Source of the DNA: Clostridium_AW malenominatum
Lineage (GTDB): Bacteria; Bacillota; Clostridia; Clostridiales; Clostridiaceae
DNA: 64,000 bases
NCBI RefSeq assembly: GCF_039521365.1
Contig: NZ_BAAACF010000003.1
Span: 434,001-498,000, forward strand
Direction of reading: 5' to 3'
In this document: piece by piece, positions 26,880 to 36,292 of the stretch
Position numbering within the stretch: position 1 is the stretch's first letter
Layout of the letters: every line of letters begins with the position of its first letter
Notes under the pieces: model-generated
What the model was told of the DNA's origin: nothing
What the model saw: only the letters and a program-made list of their open reading frames with translations
Database searches by the model: none
Program-made: the position numbers and the translations under genes

Positions 26880-28430
26880 TTATGCCAACCTCCCAATCCT
26901 TTCTTCAACTAATTCAATAATTCTCCCTGAATGTATTAAATTCTTCAGTGTATTAATATGCGGATATAGATATATATCTTCTTCCATAACTGGTACAGTA
27001 AGGGCAATTTCATCTAAAACAGCCTTCGTAACACTGCTAGGTAAAAGATTTTCTTCTACAAATTGATGTGCTTGAAACACTGATAAAAGCTCTATTGCCA
27101 AAACATACTCCAGCTTTTCCGCAATCTGTGTTGATTTTTTGCATGCATTATATCCCATTGCCACATAATCTTCTTGATTTCCACAAGTTGGTATACCATC
27201 TACTGTAGCTGGATGTGATAATATCTTCATATCGTTTATCAATCCCGCTTGTGTATATTGTGGTATCATCAAACCAGAGTTAAGTCCTGGCTTTTTTATA
27301 AGAAACCAAGGATATTCAGAAATATTTCCATCTATCATTCTATTATTTCTACGCTCTGACATTTTAGCAATAAGAGTAGCTGCAATACAAGCTGAATCCA
27401 TTTCAATGCCTACATAGGAAGAATCTGCATTACATCCAGAAATTGCTTGTCCATCTTCTCCTTCAGGCCATATTATTGGATTATCGCAGCAAGAGTTTAT
27501 TTCTATTTCAATAACCTTTAAAGCATCTTTAAGGGTATTTTTAGCTGCTCCATGTAACTGAGGTATACATCTTATAGATAAAGCATCTTGTAGACGATAA
27601 CTTTCAAAATGCTTTGCTATTTTAGAATCCCCTAATATTTTTCTTACATTTTTAGCTGTATTGCTCTGCTCCTCATGAGGACGAACGCTCATTAACTCAT
27701 TACCAAAAGCTTTAGTGGTTCCCTTAAGGACTTCTAAGGTCATTGCTCCAATTATATCTGCTGCTTTTGATGATTTTATCATGTCATACAATGCTAATGC
27801 TCCAAGTGCAGTAACGCTTGTGGTTCCGGAAACAAGTATTAATCCTTCCTTTGCAGAAAGTACAGTTGGTTCTAAATTGCAAGCTTTTAGTGCTTCCTTA
27901 CCCGACATTAGTTCTCCATTAACATATGCTTTTCCTTCACCTATCAATACTAGGGCTATATGTGCTTCTGGTGAAAGATATCCTACAGAGCCTTCTCTTG
28001 GTGCAAATGGAGTGATTCCTCTATTTAAAAACTCTTTATACATTTCCATAGTCTCAACTCGCGCTCCAGAATAACCTTGTCCTACATTTTGTAATACCAT
28101 CATCATAGTAGCGCGTACCTGCTCAATGGATAAAGGTTCCCCAACAGATGTAGAATGAGATAAAATTATATTTCTTTGCAATTTTGCAGTATCCTCTGCC
28201 GATATAATTTCTGTGCAAAGAGCGCCAAATCCTGTAGTAATTCCATACATTATACGTTCTTCTTCAATCCACTTTTCCACTAGATTTCTTGATTTTCTTA
28301 CTCTATAATAGTAGTCTTTAGAAAACTCTACCCTTGCGCCAAAACGAGCAACTGCGATTAAATCTTCTATACTTATTTTATCTCCTAGAACAACTTCTTT
28401 TATTTCGTTAGCATATTTTCTTTCCGACAA
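26880..28430 (-). CDS. MIO-less histidine-ammonia-lyase homologue, probable ergothionase
   Basis: 516 residues with the whole aromatic-amino-acid lyase fold: YGITTGFG (Tyr62), QDALSIRCIPQLHGA (281-295) and GNQEDYVAMG (417-426). The place where histidine ammonia-lyases carry GSVGASGDLAPLAH reads GSVGYLSPEAH (147-157): the Ala-Ser-Gly that cyclises to the MIO electrophile is missing. Ergothionase, which removes trimethylamine from ergothioneine to give thiourocanate, is a known MIO-less member of this fold. The next gene upstream is a betaine-type transporter, and ergothioneine is a betaine, so I infer ergothionase or a related trimethylammonium lyase. The start is TTG with GGGAGG nine bases upstream. 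Confidence 0.75.
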   Translation of the reverse strand: MSERKYANEIKEVVLGDKISIEDLIAVARFGARVEFSKDYYYRVRKSRNLVEKWIEEERIMYGITTGFGALCTEIISAEDTAKLQRNIILSHSTSVGEPLSIEQVRATMMMVLQNVGQGYSGARVETMEMYKEFLNRGITPFAPREGSVGYLSPEAHIALVLIGEGKAYVNGELMSGKEALKACNLEPTVLSAKEGLILVSGTTSVTALGALALYDMIKSSKAADIIGAMTLEVLKGTTKAFGNELMSVRPHEEQSNTAKNVRKILGDSKIAKHFESYRLQDALSIRCIPQLHGAAKNTLKDALKVIEIEINSCCDNPIIWPEGEDGQAISGCNADSSYVGIEMDSACIAATLIAKMSERRNNRMIDGNISEYPWFLIKKPGLNSGLMIPQYTQAGLINDMKILSHPATVDGIPTCGNQEDYVAMGYNACKKSTQIAEKLEYVLAIELLSVFQAHQFVEENLLPSSVTKAVLDEIALTVPVMEEDIYLYPHINTLKNLIHSGRIIELVEERIGRLA

Positions 28431-28455
28431 AATTATTCCCTCCCATGTTGAAAAA

Positions 28456-30021
28456 TTATTCCTCTATTTTGTCAATAAAAAACATTTTAATAGTAGATAC
28501 TATTTGTAATACAAATATAAAAAGCACCATAAAGCCACCTGATGCGGCAAGATATTTAACACCATCAACACCTTGTGCACCCCCACCATAAGCAACCATA
28601 AAGAATGATATTGCACCAATTGAAATTCCCCAAAGCATCTTTTGCCAGTTAGCAGGCTCTTCATCATGATCAATATTTTTAGTGCATATAGATGCAATAG
28701 TAGTAGTCATTGCATCTGCTGTAGTAGCAAAAGAAATGATCAGTGTTAACATAACAATTGGTATTAATATACCTGACAGTGGCATATGTTTTAGGAATGT
28801 CCACAATCCAGCTACTGCTCCGCTCTCTTTTATTGTTGAAACTAAGTCTAACACTCCCGTCTGCTGCCAATTTAGTGCTGTAACTCCCCAAACCGCAAAC
28901 CAAACAAGTCCAAAGGTTGATGGAAGTATCCAGTTAATTATCATGTATTCACGAATTGTTCTACCATAGGATATTACAGCTAAGAATATGCCCATCAATG
29001 GTGCGTAAGCTATCCATATAGCCCAGTCATATAATGTCCACCACATAACTAATGCTTCTCCCCCTATATCAATAGGGTCAAGTCCCCAATTCCAGAAATT
29101 TTGGAACCAATACGCTAATCCTGCTGTAGAAATTCTACATATATATAATGTAGGGCCAACTATGAAAAGAAATACTAAAAGTACATAGAATATCTTGGAA
29201 TTGAAATTTGCTAACCACTTAATACCTTTATCAACTCCTAAAGACGATGCAATGGTAAATGTAGCTGTTACAACAATTGCAAGTACTAACCACATCATTA
29301 TACTTTGCTTAATTCCATAAGAAATTTCTATTCCAGAACCAACAAGCGCAAGTCCAGCTCCTAAAGAAGAAGCTAATCCCAAAGCTATAGCTAAAAGTGA
29401 TAATGTGTCAATTATATTTGCCCAAATACCCTTCGTTACTTTTTCGCCGAATAAGGGTATTAAAGTAGCTGTTACAGACAACGGTTTTTTTCTATTAAAG
29501 TACATATATGCAACTGCTAATCCACATATTGAGTACATTGCATAAGGTATAAATGACCAGTTATAAAAACAACGGGCAATAGCATAAATTATAGCTGTTG
29601 AAGTGCCCGGTTGCACACCCGTTTGAGCCATCTCACCATAAATATTACCAAAATAAATTATAGGTTCATTAACGCCATAGGTGATTAATCCAGTAGCTAC
29701 TCCCCCTGTAAGAGCCATAGCAAACCAGGTTAGAAATGGGAACTTAGGCTTAGCATCTGCTCCTCCGAAGCGTATTTTACCAAATTTAGAGAAAGTGATA
29801 GTACCAGCAAGGATAAGTACTATTATTGATATAATTTGATATAACCAGCCGAAGCTTCTAAGAGACCATGTGAAAGTATTCATAGCAGCTTTAGTTAATA
29901 ATTCATTATTAACTATTCCTAATATGGCTGCACCTCCTACCACGATAAAAGATGGCCAAAATACTCCTTTACGCACTTCTTTTCCATGACTTTCTTTAAT
30001 TATTGGGTCTTTTTTCAACAT
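28456..30021 (-). CDS. BCCT-family betaine-type transporter
   Basis: A 12-helix transporter of 521 residues for quaternary-ammonium compounds. ATGLITYGVNEP (110-120), the signature region WTLYDWAIW (328-336) and SYGRTIREYM (351-360) identify the family. The usual signature is WTxFYWxWW; here the aromatic box is altered (Tyr to Asp), hinting at a substrate other than plain glycine betaine. It is the first gene of the operon with the MIO-less lyase (25 bases downstream) and lies behind a sigma-54 promoter. AAGGAGG precedes the ATG. Import of ergothioneine or another histidine betaine is inference from the neighbour. Confidence 0.85.
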   Translation of the reverse strand: MLKKDPIIKESHGKEVRKGVFWPSFIVVGGAAILGIVNNELLTKAAMNTFTWSLRSFGWLYQIISIIVLILAGTITFSKFGKIRFGGADAKPKFPFLTWFAMALTGGVATGLITYGVNEPIIYFGNIYGEMAQTGVQPGTSTAIIYAIARCFYNWSFIPYAMYSICGLAVAYMYFNRKKPLSVTATLIPLFGEKVTKGIWANIIDTLSLLAIALGLASSLGAGLALVGSGIEISYGIKQSIMMWLVLAIVVTATFTIASSLGVDKGIKWLANFNSKIFYVLLVFLFIVGPTLYICRISTAGLAYWFQNFWNWGLDPIDIGGEALVMWWTLYDWAIWIAYAPLMGIFLAVISYGRTIREYMIINWILPSTFGLVWFAVWGVTALNWQQTGVLDLVSTIKESGAVAGLWTFLKHMPLSGILIPIVMLTLIISFATTADAMTTTIASICTKNIDHDEEPANWQKMLWGISIGAISFFMVAYGGGAQGVDGVKYLAASGGFMVLFIFVLQIVSTIKMFFIDKIEE

Positions 30022-30065
30022 ATAACTGCCTCCTTATAATTTAGATTAATTTCACTTATCTTTAG

Positions 30066-30081
30066 AGCAATATTCATGCCA
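30066..30081 (-). promoter_or_regulatory. Sigma-54 (-24/-12) promoter of the BCCT/lyase operon
   Basis: On the minus strand TGGCATGAATATTGCT fits the TGGCAC-N5-TTGCW consensus with one mismatch and correct GG/GC spacing. It lies about 45 bases before the transporter ATG and downstream of a gene for a sigma-54 activator. Confidence 0.82.
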
Positions 30082-30170
30082 TAGAATATAAAAACCACTT
30101 TTATACTAAAATTTCTGAAAAATCATAGTTTTCAATTATGTTTTTTATATAATTGAGTTTGTTTGTATGT

Positions 30171-30196
30171 TCATATGCAAATATCTTTGCATATGA
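30171..30196. promoter_or_regulatory. Palindromic upstream activator site
   Basis: Perfect 11-bp inverted repeat (TCATATGCAAA and its complement) around a four-base centre, 90-130 bases upstream of the sigma-54 promoter. This is the usual place for an enhancer-binding protein to bind. Confidence 0.7.
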
Positions 30197-30227
30197 GTAA
30201 ATTAATTCCTTAAATCCAATAAAAAAA

Positions 30228-30247
30228 GGCGCCCTTTTTTGGGCACC
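30228..30247 (-). terminator. Terminator of the sigma-54 activator gene
   Basis: Seven-bp G/C-rich stem (GGTGCCC with GGGCGCC, one G-U pair) and six-base loop, followed by seven Ts on the minus strand. Confidence 0.85.
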
Positions 30248-30268
30248 ACCGCAAATTTTTTTGCTCTC

Positions 30269-31885
30269 CTAAATTTCCAATTTCTTTATTTTATGTTGTA
30301 GATTTTGTCTGCTCATACCTAATTCCCTTGCACTTTTTGTTATATTTCCCTCATGTAATCGAAGAGCCTCTTTTATAATTTCTTTTTCCATTCTTCTAAT
30401 TCTTTCTTCCAAAGTTTCATTATTTATCTTTGGATAATTAACTTCACTTTTAATTGGTCGAATATAATCTGGAAGATCTTCTATATCTATAATTTCTTTA
30501 TTACTTCCTATTTTATTAAATGCATACTCAATTGTATTTTCAAGTTCTCTTATATTCCCTGGCCAATCATAGGTAATTAATACATCTAAAGTTTCCTTAT
30601 TTATAGATATTGGTTTTTCTCCATATTGCTTATATAATTTATTTAAAAAATGTTGTGTTAAAAGTAATATATCGTCTTTTCTCTCTTCCAATCTTGGAAT
30701 ATCTATCTTAATTGTAGAAATTCTATAATAAAAGTCCTTGCGAAATTGTTGTTTTTCCATAAGTTCAGAAATCTCTTCGTTTGATGCAGTAATTATTCTA
30801 ACATCACACTTAATGTATTTATTGCCTCCAACTCTTTGGAACCTTTTCTCCTGCAATACTCTTAAGAGCTTGGCTTGCATATCCATACTAATAGAATTAA
30901 TTTCATCTAAGAAAAGAGTCCCTCCCTCTGCCATCTCAAAAAAACCTTGCTTAGCGATGCTTCCTGTAAAAGCTCCTTTTTCTGTTCCAAAAAACATGCT
31001 TTCAAAAAGATTACTTGGTATAGCACTGCAATTTACATCAATGAAGGGTTTATGTCTTCTATGACTAAAAGAATGTATACTTTGAGCCACAAGTTCCTTG
31101 CCCGTTCCTGTAGCCCCAGTAATTAAAATACTAGAATTCGTTAAGGATACTTTTTTAGCAAAATGTATAACCTCTTTCATTTTATCTGATGAATGTATAA
31201 TGTCTTCAAAAGTATATAATTCATCTTGATGAACAGGTCTTTCATCTTTTATATATGCCTCTAAATTTGATGAACGATTCTCAATTTTTTTTAATACGGA
31301 CAAATCACTTTCAAAAACAACAGCACCGTATAAATTACCATATAATTTTATGGGATATCCAGTATTAATAGTAGTTAGTGTCTTACCCGTCTTCATTTTA
31401 AAACGATCACAACGATTATTAACTATTTCTTTTGTTCTTAATACAGTTAAAACTGTACTATACCCTTCCTTTATGTCATAGATATCCAAGAGATGCTTGC
31501 CTTTAAAATCCTCTTTATTATAATTTTGTAAATTCTCACTAGCAGGATTTGAATTTATAAAATATCCATTTCTATCATAAATTTGAATTCCTTCTGATAT
31601 GAAGCTAACAATTTGTTGATAAAATTCAAGTAATACCGATTCCTCACTTAAATATAATGTTATACCTTCCATATCGTTTATCCACTGATATTTATAGAAT
31701 TTATCTTTCACCTCTACTATTCCACCTTTTGGATTAATAGAAGTTCCCAGTGCATAATCAATTTTTTCTCCTATGTTCATACACCAACTATTATCTAATA
31801 TTAAGTTATTATTTTCACTCATAGAGAATACTTCTTTTAATCGAAACTCATCATCAATTTTAAATATATAATTAATTATAGACAT
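30269..31885 (-). CDS. Sigma-54-dependent transcriptional activator (PAS-AAA+-Fis)
   Basis: An enhancer-binding protein of 538 residues: an N-terminal sensory region with a PAS domain (about 90-190), an AAA+ domain (Walker A GATGTGKE, the sigma-54 loop GAFTGS, Walker B GGTLFLDEI) and a Fis-type helix-turn-helix at the end (ITKSARELGMSRQNLQHKI). The loop normally reads GAFTGA; Ser is an uncommon but known variant. I place the start at ATG 31883-31885 after GGTGGGTGG. It lies directly upstream of, and presumably activates, the BCCT/lyase operon. The ligand sensed by the PAS domain is unknown. Confidence 0.9.
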   Translation of the reverse strand: MSIINYIFKIDDEFRLKEVFSMSENNNLILDNSWCMNIGEKIDYALGTSINPKGGIVEVKDKFYKYQWINDMEGITLYLSEESVLLEFYQQIVSFISEGIQIYDRNGYFINSNPASENLQNYNKEDFKGKHLLDIYDIKEGYSTVLTVLRTKEIVNNRCDRFKMKTGKTLTTINTGYPIKLYGNLYGAVVFESDLSVLKKIENRSSNLEAYIKDERPVHQDELYTFEDIIHSSDKMKEVIHFAKKVSLTNSSILITGATGTGKELVAQSIHSFSHRRHKPFIDVNCSAIPSNLFESMFFGTEKGAFTGSIAKQGFFEMAEGGTLFLDEINSISMDMQAKLLRVLQEKRFQRVGGNKYIKCDVRIITASNEEISELMEKQQFRKDFYYRISTIKIDIPRLEERKDDILLLTQHFLNKLYKQYGEKPISINKETLDVLITYDWPGNIRELENTIEYAFNKIGSNKEIIDIEDLPDYIRPIKSEVNYPKINNETLEERIRRMEKEIIKEALRLHEGNITKSARELGMSRQNLQHKIKKLEI

Positions 31886-32075
31886 CCTACCACCCACCTT
31901 ATTTAAATTTTTATATAAAAAAACCACATCTAATTACCCTAAATGTAGCTTCTATTCTTAAATAAAGTATACGTCTTTTCATAACAGTATTATATAACAT
32001 AAATTTTACTATTATAGATATCTATGCGGAGATTCCTCTAAGGAAATCTCCACATTATCTATTATCTATATAAAT

Positions 32076-34010
32076 CTATCTAACAATACTTCCTGTTGGT
32101 AACTCTTCTGGTATACTTACTGCAAACAACTTGCTGTCGTCATCTGTTGATGCTGCCAAAATCATTCCCTGGGAGATTTCTCCTCTTAGCTTTGCAGGTT
32201 TTAAATTAGCTACAAGGACTACATATTTTCCTATAAGATCTTCTGGTTTGTAGTATTGTGCAATACCAGATATTACTTGTCTTTCTTCCCCTGCTAAATC
32301 CACTTTAAGTTTTAATAGTTTTTTAGCACCTTTAACAGGCTCACAAGCTAATACCTTTACCATTCTTAAATCTACTTTTTCAAAATCCTCTATAGTTATT
32401 TCTTCTTTTAGTGGTTGCATCTTAGGAGCCGTTTCCTTTATCTGCTCTTCTTTTAATTTATTTAATTCTTCAATCTTTGCATCCATGTCTATTCTTGGGA
32501 ATATGGACTCTCCCTTTATAACCTTAGTTCCAGCCCTTGTTCCATCAAAGGATGCTACGCTTTCCCATGTGGTAGCTTCTATATTTAATTGATGATTAAT
32601 TTTCAGACTAGTTTCAGGTAAAAATGCTGAAATCAATACCGATACTATTCGTAAAGTTTCCGATAAATTATATAGCACTGTTCCCAATCTTTCTTTTTTA
32701 TCTTCATCTTTTGCTAGTATCCAAGGAGTAGTTTCATCTATATATTTATTAGCTCTTCCAATTAAAGTCCATACCTCGTCTAAAGCCTCTGGTATTCTTA
32801 ACTTTTCTATATGAGCTTCAACCTTTTTATGAGCATCTATTGCCATTGTTATTAAGCTATCATCTATGCCTTCTTTGCAAGTTGGCGCTGGAATTACTCC
32901 ATTAAAATATTTTTCTATCATAGCTGTAGTTCTGGACAAAAGATTTCCTAAATCATTTGCTAAATCCGAATTAATTTTTTGTATAAATAATTCATTGTTA
33001 AATAATCCGTCAGAACCAAAAGGTATTTCTCTTAAAAGAAAATATCTTACTGCATCTGCTCCAAAATGATTTACAAGAACCACTGGATCCACTACATTAC
33101 CCTTAGATTTTGACATTTTACCTCCATCTACTAATAACCATCCATGTCCAAATACCTGTTTAGGAAGTTCTACTCCTAGAGCCATTAACATAATTGGCCA
33201 ATAAATAGTGTGGAATCTTAAAATATCTTTTCCCACAAGATGTACATCTGCTGGCCAATATTTTTTTAACAGTTCTTCACTTCCACTATTATATCCTAGT
33301 GCAGTTATATAGTTTGCCAATGCATCTATCCAAACATATATTACATGTTTTTCATCAAAGCTTACAGGTATTCCCCAGGTAAAGGAAGTTCTTGATATAC
33401 ATAAATCCTGTAATCCTGGCTTTAAGAAGTTGTTAATCATTTCATTTTTTCTTGATTCTGGTTGAATAAAATGAGGATTTGCTTCTATATGTTCTATAAG
33501 CCTATCCGCATATTTAGACATTTTAAAGAAATAAGCCTCTTCCTTAGCCTTTTCAACAGGTCTTCCACAATCTGCACATTTCCCATCTATTAATTGAGTC
33601 TCTGTCCAGAAAGATTCACAAGGAGTACAATACCATCCTTCATATTCACTTTTATATATATCACCTTGGTCATATAATTGTTTAAATATTTTTTGAACAG
33701 CATCTATATGATAGTCGTCAGTAGTTCTTATAAATTTATCATAGCTTATGTTCATTATCTTCCATAAGTCTTTTATTCCGGCTACGATTTCATCTACATA
33801 TTCCTTTGGAGACACGCTCTTAGCTTCTGCTAATCTCTGAATCTTTTGTCCATGTTCATCTGTTCCTGTTAAAAACATTACATCATATCCTGTTAGTCTT
33901 TTAAATCTAGCCATTGCATCCGCTGCCACTGTGGTATAGGTATTTCCTATATGTAGATTAGCTGACGGATAATAAATAGGGGTAGTAATATAATAAGTTT
34001 TCTTTTCCAT
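32076..34010 (-). CDS. metG: Methionyl-tRNA synthetase
   Basis: Charges tRNA-Met. 644 residues with the HIGH-type motif SANLHIGNTYT, a zinc-knuckle region (CTPC and CADC), KMSKSKGNVVDP, and a C-terminal tRNA-binding (EMAP-like) domain (about 540-644). ATG 34008-34010 has AAGGAGG upstream; 13 earlier codons in the open frame are not translated. It is preceded by a T-box leader with a Met specifier. In many Firmicutes metG lies beside tatD; here about 7 kb with the sigma-54 operon and DUF362 lie between them. Confidence 0.97.
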   Translation of the reverse strand: MEKKTYYITTPIYYPSANLHIGNTYTTVAADAMARFKRLTGYDVMFLTGTDEHGQKIQRLAEAKSVSPKEYVDEIVAGIKDLWKIMNISYDKFIRTTDDYHIDAVQKIFKQLYDQGDIYKSEYEGWYCTPCESFWTETQLIDGKCADCGRPVEKAKEEAYFFKMSKYADRLIEHIEANPHFIQPESRKNEMINNFLKPGLQDLCISRTSFTWGIPVSFDEKHVIYVWIDALANYITALGYNSGSEELLKKYWPADVHLVGKDILRFHTIYWPIMLMALGVELPKQVFGHGWLLVDGGKMSKSKGNVVDPVVLVNHFGADAVRYFLLREIPFGSDGLFNNELFIQKINSDLANDLGNLLSRTTAMIEKYFNGVIPAPTCKEGIDDSLITMAIDAHKKVEAHIEKLRIPEALDEVWTLIGRANKYIDETTPWILAKDEDKKERLGTVLYNLSETLRIVSVLISAFLPETSLKINHQLNIEATTWESVASFDGTRAGTKVIKGESIFPRIDMDAKIEELNKLKEEQIKETAPKMQPLKEEITIEDFEKVDLRMVKVLACEPVKGAKKLLKLKVDLAGEERQVISGIAQYYKPEDLIGKYVVLVANLKPAKLRGEISQGMILAASTDDDSKLFAVSIPEELPTGSIVR

Positions 34011-34051
34011 AAAAATATCCTCCTTAAGATATAATATTATAAATAACAAAA

Positions 34052-34305
34052 GCCTCTATACAGTATTTCTGTATAGAGGCGCAATTTACGCGTTACCACT
34101 CTAATTTATTCTATCCTCACAGATAGAATCTTAATAAGTGACTTAATAATCACCTTGCAATATAACGGTTGCTACCGTGCCTACCCTAATATTAATTTCA
34201 AGTAGCCTAGTCAAGGGCCATGTTCATAAACTTCTATGTTACTGGCTTTCACCTCTCCAGCTCTCTTTAAACACTTTCATTTACTACTCTTCCTATCATC
34301 CCATT
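34052..34305 (-). ncRNA. T-box leader of metG with an AUG specifier
   Basis: The minus strand carries Stem I motifs (GGAAGAGTAG, AGAGAGCTGG, GGTGAAAGCC), the specifier in GAACATGGCC (AUG at 34219-34221), the T-box core AGAGTGGTAACGCG (34089-34102) and a 12-bp terminator stem (34052-34063 with 34069-34080) ending in TTTTG. Uncharged tRNA-Met should allow readthrough to metG. Confidence 0.93.
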
Positions 34306-34312
34306 TAGTATA

Positions 34313-34340
34313 ATTATAATATAGGAATATCTATTGTCAA
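34313..34340 (-). promoter_or_regulatory. Promoter of the metG T-box leader
   Basis: TTGACA (34335-34340) and TATAAT (34313-34318) on the minus strand, 16-base spacer. The -35 abuts the stop codon of marR. Confidence 0.75.
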
Positions 34341-34775
34341 CTACTTTATTTTTTCTATTATGTCACTAATTCCATTTATATATTCAACAAGCTTTTCTTT
34401 TTCTTCTAAAGACAGGTTACTAATTTTCTCTCCTACACGCTCTAACTTTTTTTCAATTTCATTTTCTAAAAAATCTAATCCCTTTGAAGTTAGGCTATAA
34501 AAGGTATTTCTTCTATCTTTAGAATCCGCTTCCCTTATTACTATATCTTCCTCAACCATTTTATTCAGCATAATACATAAGCTTGAACTGGATACATGTA
34601 TGTTATTACTTAAATCTTTTAATGTAGTCTTTTTTAATTCCTTTAAGTTTATTAAAGTTCTAAATTGCTGTTCTGTTAAGTTTGGGTCGTCATATCTACT
34701 TACATTAGCCCTCCCAAACCTTTTTAGTTTTATAAGAAAATTTATAAGTTCTTTAGAAATTTCTCTATCATCCAT
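34341..34775 (-). CDS. MarR-family regulator
   Basis: A dimeric winged-helix regulator of 144 residues. The recognition region reads LKDLSNNIHVSSSSLCIMLNKM and the wing DSKDRRNTFYSLTSKG. It lies 13 bases downstream of a MATE transporter gene in the same unit, a standard arrangement for an autoregulated efflux pump; a palindrome at the MATE promoter (36186-36202) is the likely operator. AGGGAG precedes the ATG. Confidence 0.88.
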   Translation of the reverse strand: MDDREISKELINFLIKLKRFGRANVSRYDDPNLTEQQFRTLINLKELKKTTLKDLSNNIHVSSSSLCIMLNKMVEEDIVIREADSKDRRNTFYSLTSKGLDFLENEIEKKLERVGEKISNLSLEEKEKLVEYINGISDIIEKIK

Positions 34776-34788
34776 ATTTTTCTCCCTA

Positions 34789-36147
34789 CTACATTTCTGT
34801 AGCTTCTCTTAAATTATTAACTGTAACCGCCTTACTTTTCCATTTACCTTTAAGAAAATAACCGAAGGTTAGTATGGCACCCATAGTCCAAGCAACAGGG
34901 GTTCCCCACCACAGTCCATCGGAACCTATTTTACTTGACAATATATAAGCAATAGGTAGTCTTATAAACCAAAGGGTAAGTATAGATATAAACATAGGAA
35001 TTAAAGTATCCCCAGCTCCCCTTATTACTCCACTAGTTATAAACATAAAAGATATAACTGTATAAAATGAAGGTATTATCACTAAGTATCTTACTCCCAC
35101 CTTTATAACCTCAGGATCAGTATTAAACATCGCTAATAACGGCCTTCTAAATAATATAACAATAATAGTAACACCCAAAGAAATTACAGTTGACATAAGC
35201 AAAGTAGCTTTATATCCATTTTTCACTCTTTCTGGCTTATTTGCCCCTAAATTTTGACCTACAAAGGCAGATATGGCCGCTCCAAAATTCATTATGGGCA
35301 TAGATGAAAAGGAATCTATTTTAGATGCCGCAGTATATGCTGCTACGGTATCAGTCCCGTAGGAATTAACCATACCTTGTAACCCCATCATTCCAAGTGA
35401 AAATAACATTTGCTGAACTCCTGATGGGAGTCCAATTTTCAAGCTCTTTTTAAATATTTCCTTATCAAACTTCATAGTTTTAATATTAAATTTTAATATA
35501 TCATGGTTTTTATTCAAATAATATATACCAAATGCAAAGGAACAAGCTTGTGCTATTATTGTGGCCCATGCTGCTCCCGCTACTCCCCAGTGAAATACTA
35601 ATATAAATACTAAATCCAATACTATGTTTATCACTGTAGATATAATTAAGAAATATAAAGGAGTTTTGGAGTCTCCAAGGCCTCTTAATATAGCACTTAT
35701 AGAATTATATCCAAACATACCGAATATACCTATAAAGGTTATGTTAAGATAAATTTGTGCATTCTTTATCATTTCCTGTGGAGTTCCTAAAATTCTTAAT
35801 ATAGAACCACTAAATACTATTCCTACAATAGTTACAATTAATGAAGAAACAAACAGTATTATATAGGTAGTATCTATAGTCTTTTTTAACTTTTTCATAT
35901 CTTTAGCCCCATAATACTGAGCTATAAGAATTGTAGAACCCATGGTAATGCCCATTATTAATGAAGCTAGTAAAAATATTATGGGAAAGCTAACCCCTAC
36001 TGCTCCTAATGCTTCTTTTCCTAAAGTTCTCCCTACAATAATACTATCTACAGTATTGTATAGCTGCTGAAATACATTTCCTATAAGCATTGGCAAAGTA
36101 AAGTAAAAAATTAACTTGCCCTCATTACCCTTAGTTAAGTCACTCAT
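34789..36147 (-). CDS. MATE-family efflux transporter (copy 1, with MarR)
   Basis: 452 residues, 12 helices in two homologous halves, beginning LTKGNEGKLIFYFTLPMLIG. It exports cationic drugs or metabolites by Na+ or H+ antiport. It is co-transcribed with the marR gene downstream from a promoter that overlaps a palindrome. The first of four MATE genes in 6 kb, it is most like the DinF/NorM-like clostridial group. AGAGGTG precedes the ATG. The substrate is not predictable. Confidence 0.9.
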   Translation of the reverse strand: MSDLTKGNEGKLIFYFTLPMLIGNVFQQLYNTVDSIIVGRTLGKEALGAVGVSFPIIFLLASLIMGITMGSTILIAQYYGAKDMKKLKKTIDTTYIILFVSSLIVTIVGIVFSGSILRILGTPQEMIKNAQIYLNITFIGIFGMFGYNSISAILRGLGDSKTPLYFLIISTVINIVLDLVFILVFHWGVAGAAWATIIAQACSFAFGIYYLNKNHDILKFNIKTMKFDKEIFKKSLKIGLPSGVQQMLFSLGMMGLQGMVNSYGTDTVAAYTAASKIDSFSSMPIMNFGAAISAFVGQNLGANKPERVKNGYKATLLMSTVISLGVTIIVILFRRPLLAMFNTDPEVIKVGVRYLVIIPSFYTVISFMFITSGVIRGAGDTLIPMFISILTLWFIRLPIAYILSSKIGSDGLWWGTPVAWTMGAILTFGYFLKGKWKSKAVTVNNLREATEM

Positions 36148-36185
36148 AAATTCACCTCTTTGATTTTACATTAAAATGATTTTAA

Positions 36186-36223
36186 TATAAAACTATTTTA
36201 TACTAAAACTATTTCTTAGTCAA
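36186..36223 (-). promoter_or_regulatory. Promoter of the MATE-marR unit with an overlapping palindromic operator
   Basis: TTGACT (36218-36223) and TAAAAT (36195-36200), 17-base spacer, minus strand. A 17-bp perfect palindrome (TATAAAA-CTA-TTTTATA, 36186-36202) covers the -10, a likely MarR operator. AAAACTATTT also occurs twice in direct repeat 16 bases apart. Confidence 0.65.
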
Positions 36224-36292
36224 TATTGCCTATCTGTACGAAAATAATGTATTATATATATGTACTTATTTTATGAATTGGAGGGATTGGTC

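Noticed and set aside
26880..28430. Annotation as an ordinary histidine ammonia-lyase (hutH).
   Set aside because: The MIO-forming Ala-Ser-Gly is absent and the neighbour is a betaine transporter; no hutU, hutI or hutG is nearby.
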